64,000 nucleotides of DNA, taken from NCBI RefSeq assembly GCF_014203355.1, contig NZ_JACHIR010000001.1, positions 6,140,038-6,204,037 on the forward strand, given 5' to 3'. Origin of the DNA: Kutzneria kofuensis. GTDB taxonomy: Bacteria > Actinomycetota > Actinomycetes > Mycobacteriales > Pseudonocardiaceae. Each line of letters begins with the position of its first letter. Within the stretch, counting starts at the first letter, position 1. Positions 16,342-25,762 of this stretch are shown piece after piece. Position numbers and translations under genes: made by a program. A model generated the notes under the pieces. The model had not been told where the DNA came from. It did not search any database and worked only from the letters and a program-made list of their open reading frames with translations.

Positions 16342-17474
16342 CCACGCTCGCCCACGCCTACTCGTGGGACCTGGTCGGCGACGACGCCGCGGCGGACCGC
16401 TTCGCCGGCCTCGGGGTCGGCGCGGTCGCCCTGGCGGCGTCGTACCACACCACGCGGGCCGCGACCCCGCTGCACCCCGAGCACCGGATGGTCGACGCCC
16501 GGCACGCCGCCCTGTACGTGCCCGTGCGGCCGGAGGCGTGGCGGGGCAAGCGACTCGCGCCGGCCGAACCGTCCTGGATGGACAGTGGCTCGTTCGGCGT
16601 GGCGGCGGAGCGGCTGCGCGCGGTCGGGCTGCCCGTGTACGCGTGGACCGTGCTGACGCACTCCAGCCGGCTCGGGGACCTCGTGCCCGATGTGACCGTG
16701 CGGAACGCCTTCGGCGACCGGTACCCGTACGCGCTCTGCCCGGCGCAACAGGATGTCGTGGAGTACTGCGAGACCCTGGTCGCCGAAATCGTCCAAAGTG
16801 GACCTTTGGACGGCGTCGTGCTGGAGGCGTGCGGGCCGCTGGGCTTCGTGCACGGCGGGCACCACGAGAAGACCGACGGCACCGACTGGTCACCCGTCCA
16901 GCAGCAACTGCTGTCGCTCTGCTTCTGCGCCGCCTGCGTTGCCCTCTATGGGGATGCCGGCATCGACGTCGAGCAGCTCCGGTCGGCCGTGCGGGCCGGT
17001 GTCGACGGCAAGGCCGACAGCGTCCGCGCGGCGCTGGGGGAGCAGCTCGCCGACGCCGTCTCCGGCGTTCGCACCGGGCTTTCCCGTGGCCTGCGGCAGC
17101 TTCTGGTCGGCCGGATCCGGGAGTCGCTGCCGTCCGCGAAGATCATCGCCCATGCCGCGGCCGACGAGTGGGCCACCGGCCCGTTCGCGACCGTCGCCGG
17201 CGGTGTCGACGCCGACGTGGACACCCTGACGTTCACCGCGTGGCCCGGGCCGGACGCCGCCCTGCCCGTGCTGAAGGCGTTGCAGGGCATCACCGACAAG
17301 GCGCTCGCCGCCTACGTGCTCGCGCTGCCGCCGCGCCCCGTCGACGGGGCCGCGCTGGCCGCCGAGTGGCGGCAGTACCTCGACGCCGGCGCGTCCGAGC
17401 TGCACGTGTACCACCCCGGCCTGGCCTCCCAGGGCCGCCTGGACGCCATCAAGGACGCCCTGTCCCGGCTGTGA
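16338..17474 (+). CDS. uncharacterised protein of the aldarate operon, possibly TIM-barrel glycosidase-like
   Basis: A 378-aa cytosolic protein without signal peptide or membrane segment. The frame begins GTGGTG; the second GTG (16338) overlaps the gudD stop by 4 nt, so it is translationally coupled to the pathway. Visible features are HAYSWDLVG at the start, YAWTVLTHSSRLG, YALCPAQQDVVEYC, VVLEACGPLGFVHGGHHEK and a Cys cluster CFCAACVALYGDAGID. The alternating strand-helix pattern and the CFC-x2-C motif after an acidic strand recall barrel-fold putative glycosyl hydrolases, but that is pattern reading only. No step of the oxidative route clearly lacks an enzyme except aldarolactone opening, so a lactonase or an upstream oligouronide hydrolase are two options. 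Confidence 0.75.
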   Translation: MTTLAHAYSWDLVGDDAAADRFAGLGVGAVALAASYHTTRAATPLHPEHRMVDARHAALYVPVRPEAWRGKRLAPAEPSWMDSGSFGVAAERLRAVGLPVYAWTVLTHSSRLGDLVPDVTVRNAFGDRYPYALCPAQQDVVEYCETLVAEIVQSGPLDGVVLEACGPLGFVHGGHHEKTDGTDWSPVQQQLLSLCFCAACVALYGDAGIDVEQLRSAVRAGVDGKADSVRAALGEQLADAVSGVRTGLSRGLRQLLVGRIRESLPSAKIIAHAAADEWATGPFATVAGGVDADVDTLTFTAWPGPDAALPVLKALQGITDKALAAYVLALPPRPVDGAALAAEWRQYLDAGASELHVYHPGLASQGRLDAIKDALSRL

Positions 17475-17478
17475 GCTC

Positions 17479-17514
17479 CCCGAGGGCCGGCGATACTGCT
17501 CGCCGGCCCTCGGG
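17479..17514 (+). terminator. terminator of the kdgD operon
   Basis: A 15-bp perfect stem (17479-17493 with 17500-17514) and 6-nt loop, 5 nt after the stop of the last operon gene. Confidence 0.8.
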
Positions 17515-17526
17515 CGCAGTGTCTTT

Positions 17527-17678
17527 GGCGCCGCCTTCGGCGTCGCGGCTCGGCCCCTTCGGGGCCGCCGCCTCGCCCTTGCTGGATTTCGATCGGCCGC
17601 GTCGGCTTCCTGGTGGGTGCGTCGGGTGGCGGCCGATCGAAATCCAGCGACCGTGCGAAGCGACGGCGGGGCCTCGCG
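17527..17678 (-). repeat. structured intergenic repeat, copy C
   Basis: Read on the minus strand this begins CGCGAGGCCCCGCCG and ends GGCGGCGCC. It contains a 20-bp perfect inner stem (17581-17600 with 17629-17648) and a small terminal CGCCG hairpin (17529-17542). It is homologous throughout its conserved parts to copies D (22070) and E (40758), but the inner stem sequence is different and still paired. It fills the gap before the Uma2 gene. Confidence 0.8.
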
Positions 17679-17712
17679 CTCGGTACCATGGGTGCCTGAG
17701 GGAGGTGCCCGC

Positions 17713-18300
17713 ATGTCCGCTTCGGTCTCGTTCGACCCGCTCGTCGAGCTCGCCGGCATGTGGACCACGGAGCTGGCCGAGCGCTACCTCCCGGACCCCG
17801 GGCTGTTGCCGAGCAAGTACGAGTGCGTTGACGGGAACCTGATCTTGAGCCCGTACGAGGCCGGCCCGAACGTGTACGCCGCTGACGAGTTACGCGGCCT
17901 GTTCAAGGGCCCGGCCCGGGCCGTCGGCCTGCGCGTGTACACCACCGTCAACCTCCAGATGACCGCGCAGCGGTGGATCCAGCCCGACATCACGGTGATG
18001 CGCTCGCCCGTGATGAGCACCTGGGCCCAGGCCGCCGACGCCGTCCTCGTCGGCGAGTTCGTGTCGCCCTCCTCGCGGCAGCGCGACCGCCTCGACAAGC
18101 CCGCCATGTGCGCCCGCGAGGGCATCCCGTACTACCTGCGCGGCGAGGTCGACCTGCGCACCGAGACCGCCACGCTGTGGTTCTACCGCCTCGCCGACGG
18201 CGAGTACCAGGAGATCGCCGTCGCCCACACCGGCGGCACGTTCGAGATCACCGAGCCCTTCCCGGTGTCGTTCGACCCCATCCAGCTGCTGGACCTGTGA
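17713..18300 (+). CDS. Uma2 family endonuclease-fold protein (DUF820)
   Basis: A 195-aa protein of the Uma2/DUF820 family, related to restriction-endonuclease folds and very common in actinobacteria with no settled role. KYECVDGNLIL, WIQPDITVM (PD-type metal position), VGEFVSPSSRQRDRLDK (E/D-x-K-like region) and YYLRGEVD follow the family order. ATG 17713 has GGAGG upstream. Codon 60 (17890-17892) is TTA, a rare leucine codon in such genomes. Repeat copies lie immediately before (17527-17678) and after (18304-18330), suggesting a mobile or recently arranged locus. Confidence 0.87.
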   Translation: MSASVSFDPLVELAGMWTTELAERYLPDPGLLPSKYECVDGNLILSPYEAGPNVYAADELRGLFKGPARAVGLRVYTTVNLQMTAQRWIQPDITVMRSPVMSTWAQAADAVLVGEFVSPSSRQRDRLDKPAMCAREGIPYYLRGEVDLRTETATLWFYRLADGEYQEIAVAHTGGTFEITEPFPVSFDPIQLLDL

Positions 18301-18303
18301 CAT

Positions 18304-18330
18304 GCCGCGCGTCCCGCGCGGGTGAGGTCG
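18304..18330 (-). repeat. structured intergenic repeat, fragment H (terminal hairpin)
   Basis: GCCGCGCGTCCCGCGCGG followed by GTGAGGTCG matches the terminal hairpin and first outer-stem arm of copy A (21786-21813) with one substitution in the loop and a short change after the hairpin. It starts 4 nt after the Uma2 stop. The rest of the element is not recognisable. Confidence 0.55.
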
Positions 18331-18414
18331 TCCTGGGTGGCCGGCGCCTCTGACCGCTCCGCCATCCGGGTGGACCGGTGCAACCCGTCGCGGCGGTCGC
18401 TCCGTCCCTCCACC

Positions 18415-18852
18415 ATGAAGGGACTGACGACAGTGGTCGGCGCGGGCGCGCTGGTGTTGGCGATAAGCGCCTGCGGCCAGACCCAGACGACGACGACCCC
18501 GTCCGGCAGTGCCAACGGCATCGCGCCCGCCGGCCAGGGCGGCAGCCTCCGCGACGTGCCGGCCGAGCAGGTCGACGTGTCCAAGCTGCCCGCCGGGTAC
18601 CCCGCGCGGGTCCAGCTGGACGACAACGGCGCCGTGCTGGCCGTGCAGGGTCAGGAGGGCGGGTGCGAGCATTCGAGCGCCGAGCTGAGCGCTCAGGACG
18701 CCGCCTCGGTGCACGTGCTGCTCACGCGGAACCTCGTGGAGTCCGACCGGGTGTGCAGCAAGGAGCTCCGGCTGACCCAGCTGACCGTGCAGCTGGACAA
18801 GCCACTCGCCGACCGCAAGGTTGTGCTGGAACAGAGGACGGTGCGGTCATGA
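18415..18852 (+). CDS. small lipoprotein, paralogue of the next gene
   Basis: A 145-aa predicted lipoprotein. ATG 18415 is followed by MKGLTTVVGAGALVLAISAC, whose LAISAC ending is a lipobox, so Cys20 would be lipid-anchored outside the membrane. A Thr/Ser/Gly linker precedes a domain with EGGCEHSS, a Val/Leu-rich middle, DRVCSKEL and LDKPLADRKVVL. The two Cys (in EGGC and RVC) probably form a disulfide. The same pattern occurs in the next protein, so this is a tandem duplication. Its stop overlaps the next start (ATGA). No named family was recognised. Confidence 0.8.
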   Translation: MKGLTTVVGAGALVLAISACGQTQTTTTPSGSANGIAPAGQGGSLRDVPAEQVDVSKLPAGYPARVQLDDNGAVLAVQGQEGGCEHSSAELSAQDAASVHVLLTRNLVESDRVCSKELRLTQLTVQLDKPLADRKVVLEQRTVRS

Positions 18853-19463
18853 CCAAGCCACTTGCCGGGCGCCTGGCCGGCTCGCCCCAGCCGGCCGGGC
18901 GCCGCCCCTACTCCCGGCGGAGAGCGGCGCTGCCCCAGCTGTCGGGTCACCGCTGGCTGAGAACCGCCGTCATCGGAGCCGGCCTGTTCGCCTTGGCCGC
19001 CTGTGGTTCCCCCGCCGCGATGAACGCCGCGCAGACCGGTACCACCACCGCGTCGCCGACCACCACCGCCACGTCGCCGCCGACGACCTCGATCACCCTG
19101 GTACCGCCGCCGAGTTCCGGCCCGCCGCCGACCTCCGCGCCGCCCGCGAAGGCCACCGGCCCGACCGTGCCGCCCAACCAGGTCGACTACGCCGGCGCCG
19201 CCGAGAGCGTCCCGCAGACCGTGTGGGAGCAGGACGGCGGCAAGACCCTCGTGGTGATGGCCGAGGAGGGCGGCTGCGTCAAGGTCGAGGCCCAGGTCGT
19301 CAAGCAGACCGCCGACGAGGTCGACGTCGCGCTGGTGAGCATCGCCCAGACGCACCGCGTGTGCCCGCTCTACGTCCGCAACGTCCCCGTCGCCGTCCAC
19401 CTGGACGCGCCGTTGGGGAACCGCAAGGTCGTGCTGACAACCCAGATCGGCACGCAACGCTAG
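18849..19463 (+). CDS. lipoprotein with Thr/Pro-rich linker, tandem paralogue
   Basis: A 204-aa predicted lipoprotein whose start overlaps the preceding stop by 4 nt. An unusually long basic N-terminus (about 35 residues, with RRPYSRRRAAL) precedes the hydrophobic segment AVIGAGLFALAAC and its lipobox Cys; a shorter start inside cannot be excluded. About 60 residues of Thr, Pro and Ser follow, then the same domain as the previous gene: EGGCVKVEAQ, HRVCPLYVR and LDAPLGNRKVVL, with the matching pair of Cys. Export to the outer membrane face is likely and function is unknown. Confidence 0.8.
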   Translation: MTKPLAGRLAGSPQPAGRRPYSRRRAALPQLSGHRWLRTAVIGAGLFALAACGSPAAMNAAQTGTTTASPTTTATSPPTTSITLVPPPSSGPPPTSAPPAKATGPTVPPNQVDYAGAAESVPQTVWEQDGGKTLVVMAEEGGCVKVEAQVVKQTADEVDVALVSIAQTHRVCPLYVRNVPVAVHLDAPLGNRKVVLTTQIGTQR

Positions 19464-19481
19464 CCACGCCGCCGCCGATAA

Positions 19482-19534
19482 CCCGCGTGTGGTCCCTGCC
19501 CGGCGGCAGGGGTCGGGCAGGGGCCACACGCGGG
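19482..19534 (+). terminator. terminator after the lipoprotein pair
   Basis: A long hairpin of 11 bp (19482-19492 with 19524-19534), one mismatch, then 8 bp, 18 nt after the lipoprotein stop and 22 nt before the next start. Confidence 0.75.
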
Positions 19535-19556
19535 ACTCCTCGGAAGGGCGTTGGCG

Positions 19557-20104
19557 ATGACCGCACGCTTGCTCGGCTGTCTCCTGGTGCTCGGCACGGC
19601 CGTCGTCGCCGCCCTGAAACCCGTCTCCGGCATGGGCGAGGCAGTGGTTCTCGGCGTGTTGTTCGCCGTGCACATCGCGGCTTTCCTGAGCGGCCGGCCA
19701 CCCGTCTCCGCGATGGCCACGGGCTTCGCCGCCGGCCTGCTGTGGCTGGGGCTGGTCGTGATCCTGCCGCCGGTGGCCGCCACCATCGGACCGGCCGTGG
19801 TTCTCACCGCCGTCGCCGTCGCCGGGACGCTGTGGCTGACCCGGCGGCCCGTCGCCGCGCTCCACAGCGCCGTCGCCGCCGTGCTGTCGATCGTGGCGTT
19901 CGCCTGGCTGCTGCTCGCCCACGGGCCCGCCGGCCTCGTCCCGCACGACCGGATCCCGGTGGCGCAGACCAGGATCGAGGCCGCCGACCACTACCTGTGG
20001 CTGCTGCTCATCGGCGCGGCGCTGTCCGCCGGCGTGATCGTGTACGCCGCCGTGGACGCGAAACGGGGCCGAGTCCGCGGACCCGGCCCCGTTCGTCTGG
20101 TCGG

Positions 20105-20108
<4 letters not shown>
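19557..20108 (+). CDS. integral membrane protein, unknown function
   Basis: A 183-aa protein with about five or six hydrophobic segments ([94 protein letters not shown]) and a short basic tail. ATG 19557 is preferred over the TTG two codons earlier because GGAAGG is then at a normal distance. Its last bases overlap the fumarase stop on the other strand, and its final codons lie in a hairpin. No family was recognised. Confidence 0.7.
20062..20093. terminator. bidirectional hairpin at the 3' end of the membrane protein gene
   Basis: A 10-bp stem (20062-20071 with 20084-20093) with further inner pairing lies inside the last codons of the plus-strand gene, just past the stop of convergent fumarase. 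Confidence 0.55.
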
Positions 20109-21763
<1,655 letters not shown>

Positions 21764-21786
21764 GTTCGCGGGCTCCTGTGCTTGTG

Positions 21787-21905
21787 CCGCGCGTTCCGCG
21801 CGGGGCGAGGTCGCCTCCAAGCCGATGCCTTCCCTTGCCTCAGTTCGATCGATGGAAAGACTCGATCGAACTGAGGCCGCGGTCCAGGCATCGGCGCGAC
21901 CTCGC
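21787..21905 (-). repeat. structured intergenic repeat, copy A (5' leader of fumarase)
   Basis: Four nested or adjacent stems are perfect: outer GCGAGGTCGC (21805-21814 with 21896-21905), middle GCCGATGCC (21821-21829 with 21887-21895), inner 14 bp (21839-21852 with 21862-21875, 9-nt loop), and a terminal hairpin CCGCGCG (21787-21793 with 21797-21803). Read on the minus strand, it ends 23 nt before the fumarase GTG and abuts its ribosome site. Copy B is a near full-length homologue. Confidence 0.88.
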
Positions 21906-22069
21906 GGGTCGGCAGCTTGGGCGACATTACCGCCGCCGGGCACACGCCTGGCGCCATCCCCGGTGTGACGGCGGACGTCACACTGAATCGCCCGATTCTT
22001 CCGGAATGCCGGATGCACCTGGATTTAACGCGCTTGGGCTCGGGCCTGCCGCCAGCGAGGAGAGTGTTC

Positions 22070-22148
22070 GGCCCCGCTGGTGCTTCGCACGGCCAAGGGC
22101 GAGGCAGCGGCTTGAAGGGGGCCGAGCCGCGCCGCCGGAGGCGGCGCC
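22070..22148 (+). repeat. structured intergenic repeat, copy D (core form)
   Basis: The stretch from AAGGGCGAGGC to AGGCGGCGCCAAAGA is nearly identical to the reverse complement of copy C. The variable inner arm found in C and E is absent: GCTTCGCACGGCC passes straight to AAGGGCGAGGC. GGCCCC (22070-22075) pairs with GGGGCC (22118-22123), and GCTG with CAGC. Confidence 0.75.
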
Positions 22149-22165
22149 AAAGATACCGAGAGGCC

Positions 22166-22186
22166 GGGGTGGCCCCCGGCCACCCC
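22166..22186. terminator. short GC hairpin after repeat D
   Basis: GGGGTGGCC (22166-22174) pairs perfectly with GGCCACCCC (22178-22186) across a 3-nt loop. Which transcript it would end is unclear, since no gene was accepted here. Confidence 0.35.
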
Positions 22187-22270
22187 GACCTCCCGCCGGG
22201 TGCGGTCACGAACCGTCGGTTCCCCGACTGTTCGCACCGCGAAGCTTTCTGTTGTGCGGACAAACTTTGC

Positions 22271-22286
22271 CGTGACGCAGATCACA
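22271..22286. promoter_or_regulatory. CRP-like binding site
   Basis: CGTGACGCAGATCACA reads on the minus strand as TGTGATCTGCGTCACG, matching TGTGA-N6-TCACA except for the last base. It lies about 510 nt upstream of fumarase on its strand and 70 nt beyond the sigB stop. No good -10 box was found beside it. Confidence 0.4.
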
Positions 22287-22300
22287 AGTCAAGACGGCTG

Positions 22301-22345
22301 TTCGGGCGAGGCTCCGCCGATGTCTGCCCCGCGCGGTACGCGCGG
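22301..22345 (+). repeat. structured intergenic repeat, fragment F
   Basis: TTCGGGCGAGGCTCCGCCGA followed by a terminal hairpin CCGCGCG (22329-22335), loop GTA, CGCGCGG (22339-22345). The hairpin is that of copies A and E, and the loop is that of copy B. It lies 12 nt beyond the sigB stop and might serve as its terminator. Confidence 0.6.
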
Positions 22346-22357
22346 CCTCAACACGAT

Positions 22358-23329
22358 TCAGCTGGCGTACGCACGCAGCCGTTCGGCCCGGTCACCCTGC
22401 CGCAGCTTGGACATGACCTCACGCTCGATCTGGCGCACCCGCTCCCGGGACAGCCCGAACCGCTTGCCGATCTGGTCGAGGGTGCGGGGCTGGCCGTCCT
22501 CCAGGCCGTAGCGCAGCCGGATCACCGACTGCTCCCGCTCGTCCAGCGTGGCCAGCACGCGGCGGAGGTCGTCCTGCAGCAGGCCGGAGATGACGGCGCT
22601 CTCGGCGTCCGTGGCCTCGGCGTCCTCGATGAAGTCGCCCAGCGGGGCGTCCTCGTCGGTGCCGACGGGCATGTCCAGGCTCACCGGGTCCCGGGAGTGG
22701 TCGAGCAGGTCGGCGACCTTCTCCGGGGCGATGCCGGCCTCCTTGGCCAGTTCCTCGGTGGTGGCCTCGCGCCCGAGCTGCTGGTGCAGGTCCCGCTTGA
22801 TCCGGGCCAGCTTGTTCACCTGCTCCACCAGGTGGACGGGCAGCCGGATGGTGCGTCCCTGGTCGGCCATGCCGCGGGTGATGGCCTGGCGGATCCACCA
22901 CGTGGCGTACGTGGAGAACTTGAAGCCCTTGGTGTAGTCGAACTTCTCGACGGCCCTGATCAGGCCCAGGTTGCCCTCCTGGATCAGGTCGAGCAGCGGC
23001 ATGCCCCGGCCGGTGTAGCGCTTGGCCAGCGACACCACGAGCCGGAGGTTGGCCTCCAGCAGGTGGTTCTTGGCCCGCTCGCCGTCCCGCACCAGCTGGG
23101 TGAGCTCGGACTTCCTGGTGGCGTCCAGCACCCTGGCGGTCTCGAGCATGTGCCGGGCGAACACGCCGGCCTCGATCCGCTTGGCCAGCGCCACCTCCTG
23201 CTCGGCGGTCAGCAGCTTGGTCCGGCCGATGCCGTTCAGGTACACACGCACCAGGTCGGCGGCGGGCCCCTGGGCGTCGAGATCTGCTTCGGGGCCGATC
23301 TCCTGGTCGATGGTCTGTGGGACGGTCAC
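22358..23329 (-). CDS. sigB: group 2 RNA polymerase sigma factor, SigB-like
   Basis: A 323-aa principal-like sigma factor that directs RNA polymerase to alternative promoter sets. It has region 1.2/2 ([54 protein letters not shown]), region 3 ([13 protein letters not shown]) and region 4 ([20 protein letters not shown]). It lacks the long basic N-terminal extension of the primary sigma encoded at 37447-38784. GTG 23329 follows GGGAGG. Position left of the DUF3099/DUF3039/YihY genes and of sigA matches M. tuberculosis sigB. An ECF-type promoter lies upstream (23459-23484). Confidence 0.9.
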   Translation of the reverse strand: MTVPQTIDQEIGPEADLDAQGPAADLVRVYLNGIGRTKLLTAEQEVALAKRIEAGVFARHMLETARVLDATRKSELTQLVRDGERAKNHLLEANLRLVVSLAKRYTGRGMPLLDLIQEGNLGLIRAVEKFDYTKGFKFSTYATWWIRQAITRGMADQGRTIRLPVHLVEQVNKLARIKRDLHQQLGREATTEELAKEAGIAPEKVADLLDHSRDPVSLDMPVGTDEDAPLGDFIEDAEATDAESAVISGLLQDDLRRVLATLDEREQSVIRLRYGLEDGQPRTLDQIGKRFGLSRERVRQIEREVMSKLRQGDRAERLRAYAS

Positions 23330-23672
23330 GGTGCTCCCTCCCCGGTCGCGGGCTGGTGTGTTGTCGCGTCACACACCGGCGCTGCGTTGCGCGGCGAGCC
23401 TTTCGGGCGAGGCACCCGAGTCGGGAATGCCTTGCGCTTGCTGGCTGGACACTGGGAAAACGCGAGCGATGGCGAAATCGTTCCCGTCTTCTCACCACTC
23501 ATGACGTCTCCACGCCCGGAGCGGTTGCCCTGAGAACCTGAGGTTTCCCTGAGAGAGGGCCACCTCCACCCGTTCAGCCGGCAACCGTCCCGGTGAAACG
23601 TGAAGTCCATGTTGGACGACTGAACCGAATCGGCGGTCCATACGTTTCCAAGGCCAGGAAACCCCGGAATCA
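23330..23672. other. 343-bp sigB leader and promoter region
   Basis: On the minus strand this holds the candidate ECF promoter at 23459-23484 and, further upstream, two direct copies of CTCAGGGMAACC (M = A or C) around 23532-23560. The stretch 23401-23412 shares TTCGGGCGAGGC with repeat F. No gene was accepted here. Confidence 0.45.
23459..23484 (-). promoter_or_regulatory. candidate ECF-sigma (SigE/SigH/SigR-type) promoter of sigB
   Basis: On the minus strand GGAAC (23484-23480) is followed after 18 nt by GTT (23461-23459). This is the spacing and sequence of SigH/SigR/SigE-type promoters, which are known to drive sigB in mycobacteria. The start point would be about 120 nt before the sigB start codon. 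Confidence 0.5.
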
Positions 23673-24098
23673 TCACACTTCGACGAGCACCGTGAACGGA
23701 CCGTCGTTCACGCTTTCCACCGCCATGTCGGCGCCGAACCGACCGGTGGCCACGGTGGCGCCCCGCGCACGCAGCGCGTCGACGACCGCGTCCACCAACG
23801 GCTCGGCGACCGAGCCGGGCGCGGCCTTCGTCCACGTTGGACGGCGGCCCTTCCTGGTGTCGCCGTACAACGTGAACTGGCTCACCACGAGCAGCGGAGC
23901 CCCAGTGCTGGCACAGGATTGCTCGTCGTCGAGTATCCGCAGCTCGTGCAGCTTCCGCGCCATGGTGTCGACCTGCTCGGCGCCGTCGGTGTGGGTGATC
24001 CCCAACAGCACCAACAGACCCGGCTCCTTGATCTCACCGACGACCTCGTCGCCGACGGTGACGCTCGCCCTTGTCACGCGCATGACAACAGCCCTCAT
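23673..24098 (-). CDS. dtd: D-aminoacyl-tRNA deacylase
   Basis: Hydrolyses D-amino acids (and glycine) from mischarged tRNA in the cytosol. At 141 aa it has the usual length. It opens with [15 protein letters not shown] and has LLGITHTDG, the catalytic-loop SQFTLYGD and KGRRPTW, and the Gly-cisPro region SVNDGPFT. Its ATG overlaps the stop of the methyltransferase gene by 4 nt, so the two form a coupled pair. Confidence 0.93.
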   Translation of the reverse strand: MRAVVMRVTRASVTVGDEVVGEIKEPGLLVLLGITHTDGAEQVDTMARKLHELRILDDEQSCASTGAPLLVVSQFTLYGDTRKGRRPTWTKAAPGSVAEPLVDAVVDALRARGATVATGRFGADMAVESVNDGPFTVLVEV

Positions 24099-25576
24099 GC
24101 GGGCACGACCATGCCGTGCCGCACCAGATCGCGCACGATCGGCAGCGCCGCTGTCACGAGGTCGTCGACCGACTGGCCGTGCCCGTACGCCAACAGGTGC
24201 AAGAGGTCACCCAGCGGTAGCGCCCCGCGACAACCGGCGAGCAGCGCGGCCGCCAGCTCGTCGACCTCGTGCTGCCAACCGGGACCGTCGGTGCGGTGCA
24301 GCCGCCGCACCACCGACTGCCAGCCCTCGTCGCCGGGCTGCGACACCTCCTCCAGCATCACGGTCGGCGGCACCAGGAACCGCGTCGCCAGCAGTTCCTC
24401 GGCGGAACCGTGCTCCCGCAACCAACTCACACGATCCAGCCAGGCCGCGGCCTCCGGCCCCAGCGGGTCGTCGAAGGCGTGCCGCAGGTCCTCGCAGACG
24501 ATCTCGGGGTGCGCCGACGAGGTGCGACGCAGCGTGACGAAACCGAAGCCGACACCGAGAACGTCGTTGGCCTCGAACCAGTCCAGCCACGCCGACGCCT
24601 TCGCCCGGCCCTCCGCGGACCGCGGGTCGATGCCGGCGTCGCGCAGCCAGGTGCCCACGTAGAGGGTCGGTTCGGCCACGTCGCGCTGCACGAACCAGGC
24701 GTCGACCCCGCCGCGGGGCAGCCAGGACGCGACCCGGTCGGTCCAGTCCTCGCCCTTGCGGTGCACCCACGACGCGAGCAGCTGGCCGACCCCGCCCTCG
24801 TTGAGAAACGCCGGCAACTGCCGCACCACCAGGGCACTCGCGTCGTCGCCGGCCAGCCCGGAGTCGCGGTAGGTGTAGTCGACGCGGGCCGGCCCGACGA
24901 CGAACGGGGGATTGCACACGACCTGGTCGAAGCGGCGGCCGGCGACGGGCTGGAACCACTCGCCGCGGGCCAGCTCGACGTCGAGCTCGTTGAGACGGAA
25001 TGTCGCCGAGGCAAGGGAAAGCGCCCGTTCGGACAGGTCGGTGGCGGTGATGCGCTGGGCGTGGCGGGCGGCGTGCAGCGCCTGCACGCCGCAGCCGGTG
25101 CCCAGGTCCAGCAGCGTCCCCACGGGCCGTCGCGCCGTCGCGCGAGCAAGGCTCAGAGACGCGTGTCCGACGCCGAGGACGTGGTCCGGGCCGACGGGTG
25201 CGCCGCGCAGGTCGGAGTCCTGGTCCGACACCACCCACCAGGAACCCTGATCGTCTCCGTACGGTCGAACGTCCAGATCCGCGCGCAGGTTCCCGCCGTC
25301 CTCGCGCAGCAGGCCCTCCGCCACGGCTTCGGCCACGGACAGCGTTCCCAGCGCCGCTTGCGTTTCTGTCGCTGACTCGCTGTCGCCGAGCAGGAACAGC
25401 CGGATCAGGGTGCCGAGCGGACCCGCGTCGGCGCTGGCCCGACGGGCCGGCTCCGGCTCGCCGCGGCCGAGCGCCGCGTGCGCCTGCGCGCCCAGCAGGT
25501 CGACGACCGCGTCCGGCTCGTAGCGGGCCTCGCGGAAGGCGTCCCGCAGCTGGTCACAGAACTTGTCGGAAAACAC
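24095..25576 (-). CDS. class I SAM-dependent methyltransferase (NPPF type)
   Basis: A 493-aa cytosolic methyltransferase. An N-terminal helical region (about 1-150) precedes the Rossmann domain with [16 protein letters not shown] (SAM motif I, about residue 155), [11 protein letters not shown] and the catalytic VCNPPFV, typical of enzymes that methylate an amino group on adenine, guanine or glutamine. The C-terminal 200 residues include a winged-helix-like segment. GTG 25576 is the first usable start. It is first in a pair with dtd. The target (rRNA, DNA or protein) is not evident. Confidence 0.87.
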   Translation of the reverse strand: MFSDKFCDQLRDAFREARYEPDAVVDLLGAQAHAALGRGEPEPARRASADAGPLGTLIRLFLLGDSESATETQAALGTLSVAEAVAEGLLREDGGNLRADLDVRPYGDDQGSWWVVSDQDSDLRGAPVGPDHVLGVGHASLSLARATARRPVGTLLDLGTGCGVQALHAARHAQRITATDLSERALSLASATFRLNELDVELARGEWFQPVAGRRFDQVVCNPPFVVGPARVDYTYRDSGLAGDDASALVVRQLPAFLNEGGVGQLLASWVHRKGEDWTDRVASWLPRGGVDAWFVQRDVAEPTLYVGTWLRDAGIDPRSAEGRAKASAWLDWFEANDVLGVGFGFVTLRRTSSAHPEIVCEDLRHAFDDPLGPEAAAWLDRVSWLREHGSAEELLATRFLVPPTVMLEEVSQPGDEGWQSVVRRLHRTDGPGWQHEVDELAAALLAGCRGALPLGDLLHLLAYGHGQSVDDLVTAALPIVRDLVRHGMVVPA

Positions 25577-25623
25577 GACCGGAATGTTTGCACGGGGCAG
25601 CGGGGCCTACGATAGAGCCACGC

Positions 25624-25741
25624 GCGAGGTCGCGCCGGTGCCTGGACCGCGGGCTCAGGTCGATCGAGTCTTTCCATCGATCGACCTGAGACAAGGGAAG
25701 GGACCGGATCAGAGCGACCTCGCCCCGCGAGGTACTCGCGG
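25624..25741 (+). repeat. structured intergenic repeat, copy B (5' leader of DUF3099 gene)
   Basis: This is homologous over its whole length to the reverse complement of copy A. The outer stem GCGAGGTCGC (25624-25633 with 25714-25723) and the 9-nt inner loop are identical. The inner 14-bp stem (25654-25667 with 25677-25690) has one T-A pair changed to G-C, and the terminal hairpin (25725-25731 with 25735-25741) has a C-G pair changed to A-T. It ends 21 nt before the GTG of the next gene. Confidence 0.88.
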
Positions 25742-25762
25742 CACAAGCAGAGAGGTGGTGTC

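Larger units (their letters stand above)
21764..22357. other. 594-bp gap between fumarase and sigB, rich in repeat elements
   Basis: This gap contains repeat copies A (21787-21905), D (22070-22148) and F (22301-22345), a 9-bp hairpin (22166-22186) and a CRP-like site (22271-22286). Reading frames crossing it are made of repeat sequence and were not accepted as genes. Confidence 0.7.

Noticed and set aside
21764-22018. Longer N-terminus for fumarase
   Set aside because: The extra residues are translated repeat A and spacer; the GTG at 21763 has a good ribosome site and gives the usual family start.
22023-22285. Minus-strand frame (MICVTAKFVRTTESF...) after the CRP-like site
   Set aside because: It quickly enters the GC hairpin and repeat D, has no ribosome site, and its composition changes at the repeat.
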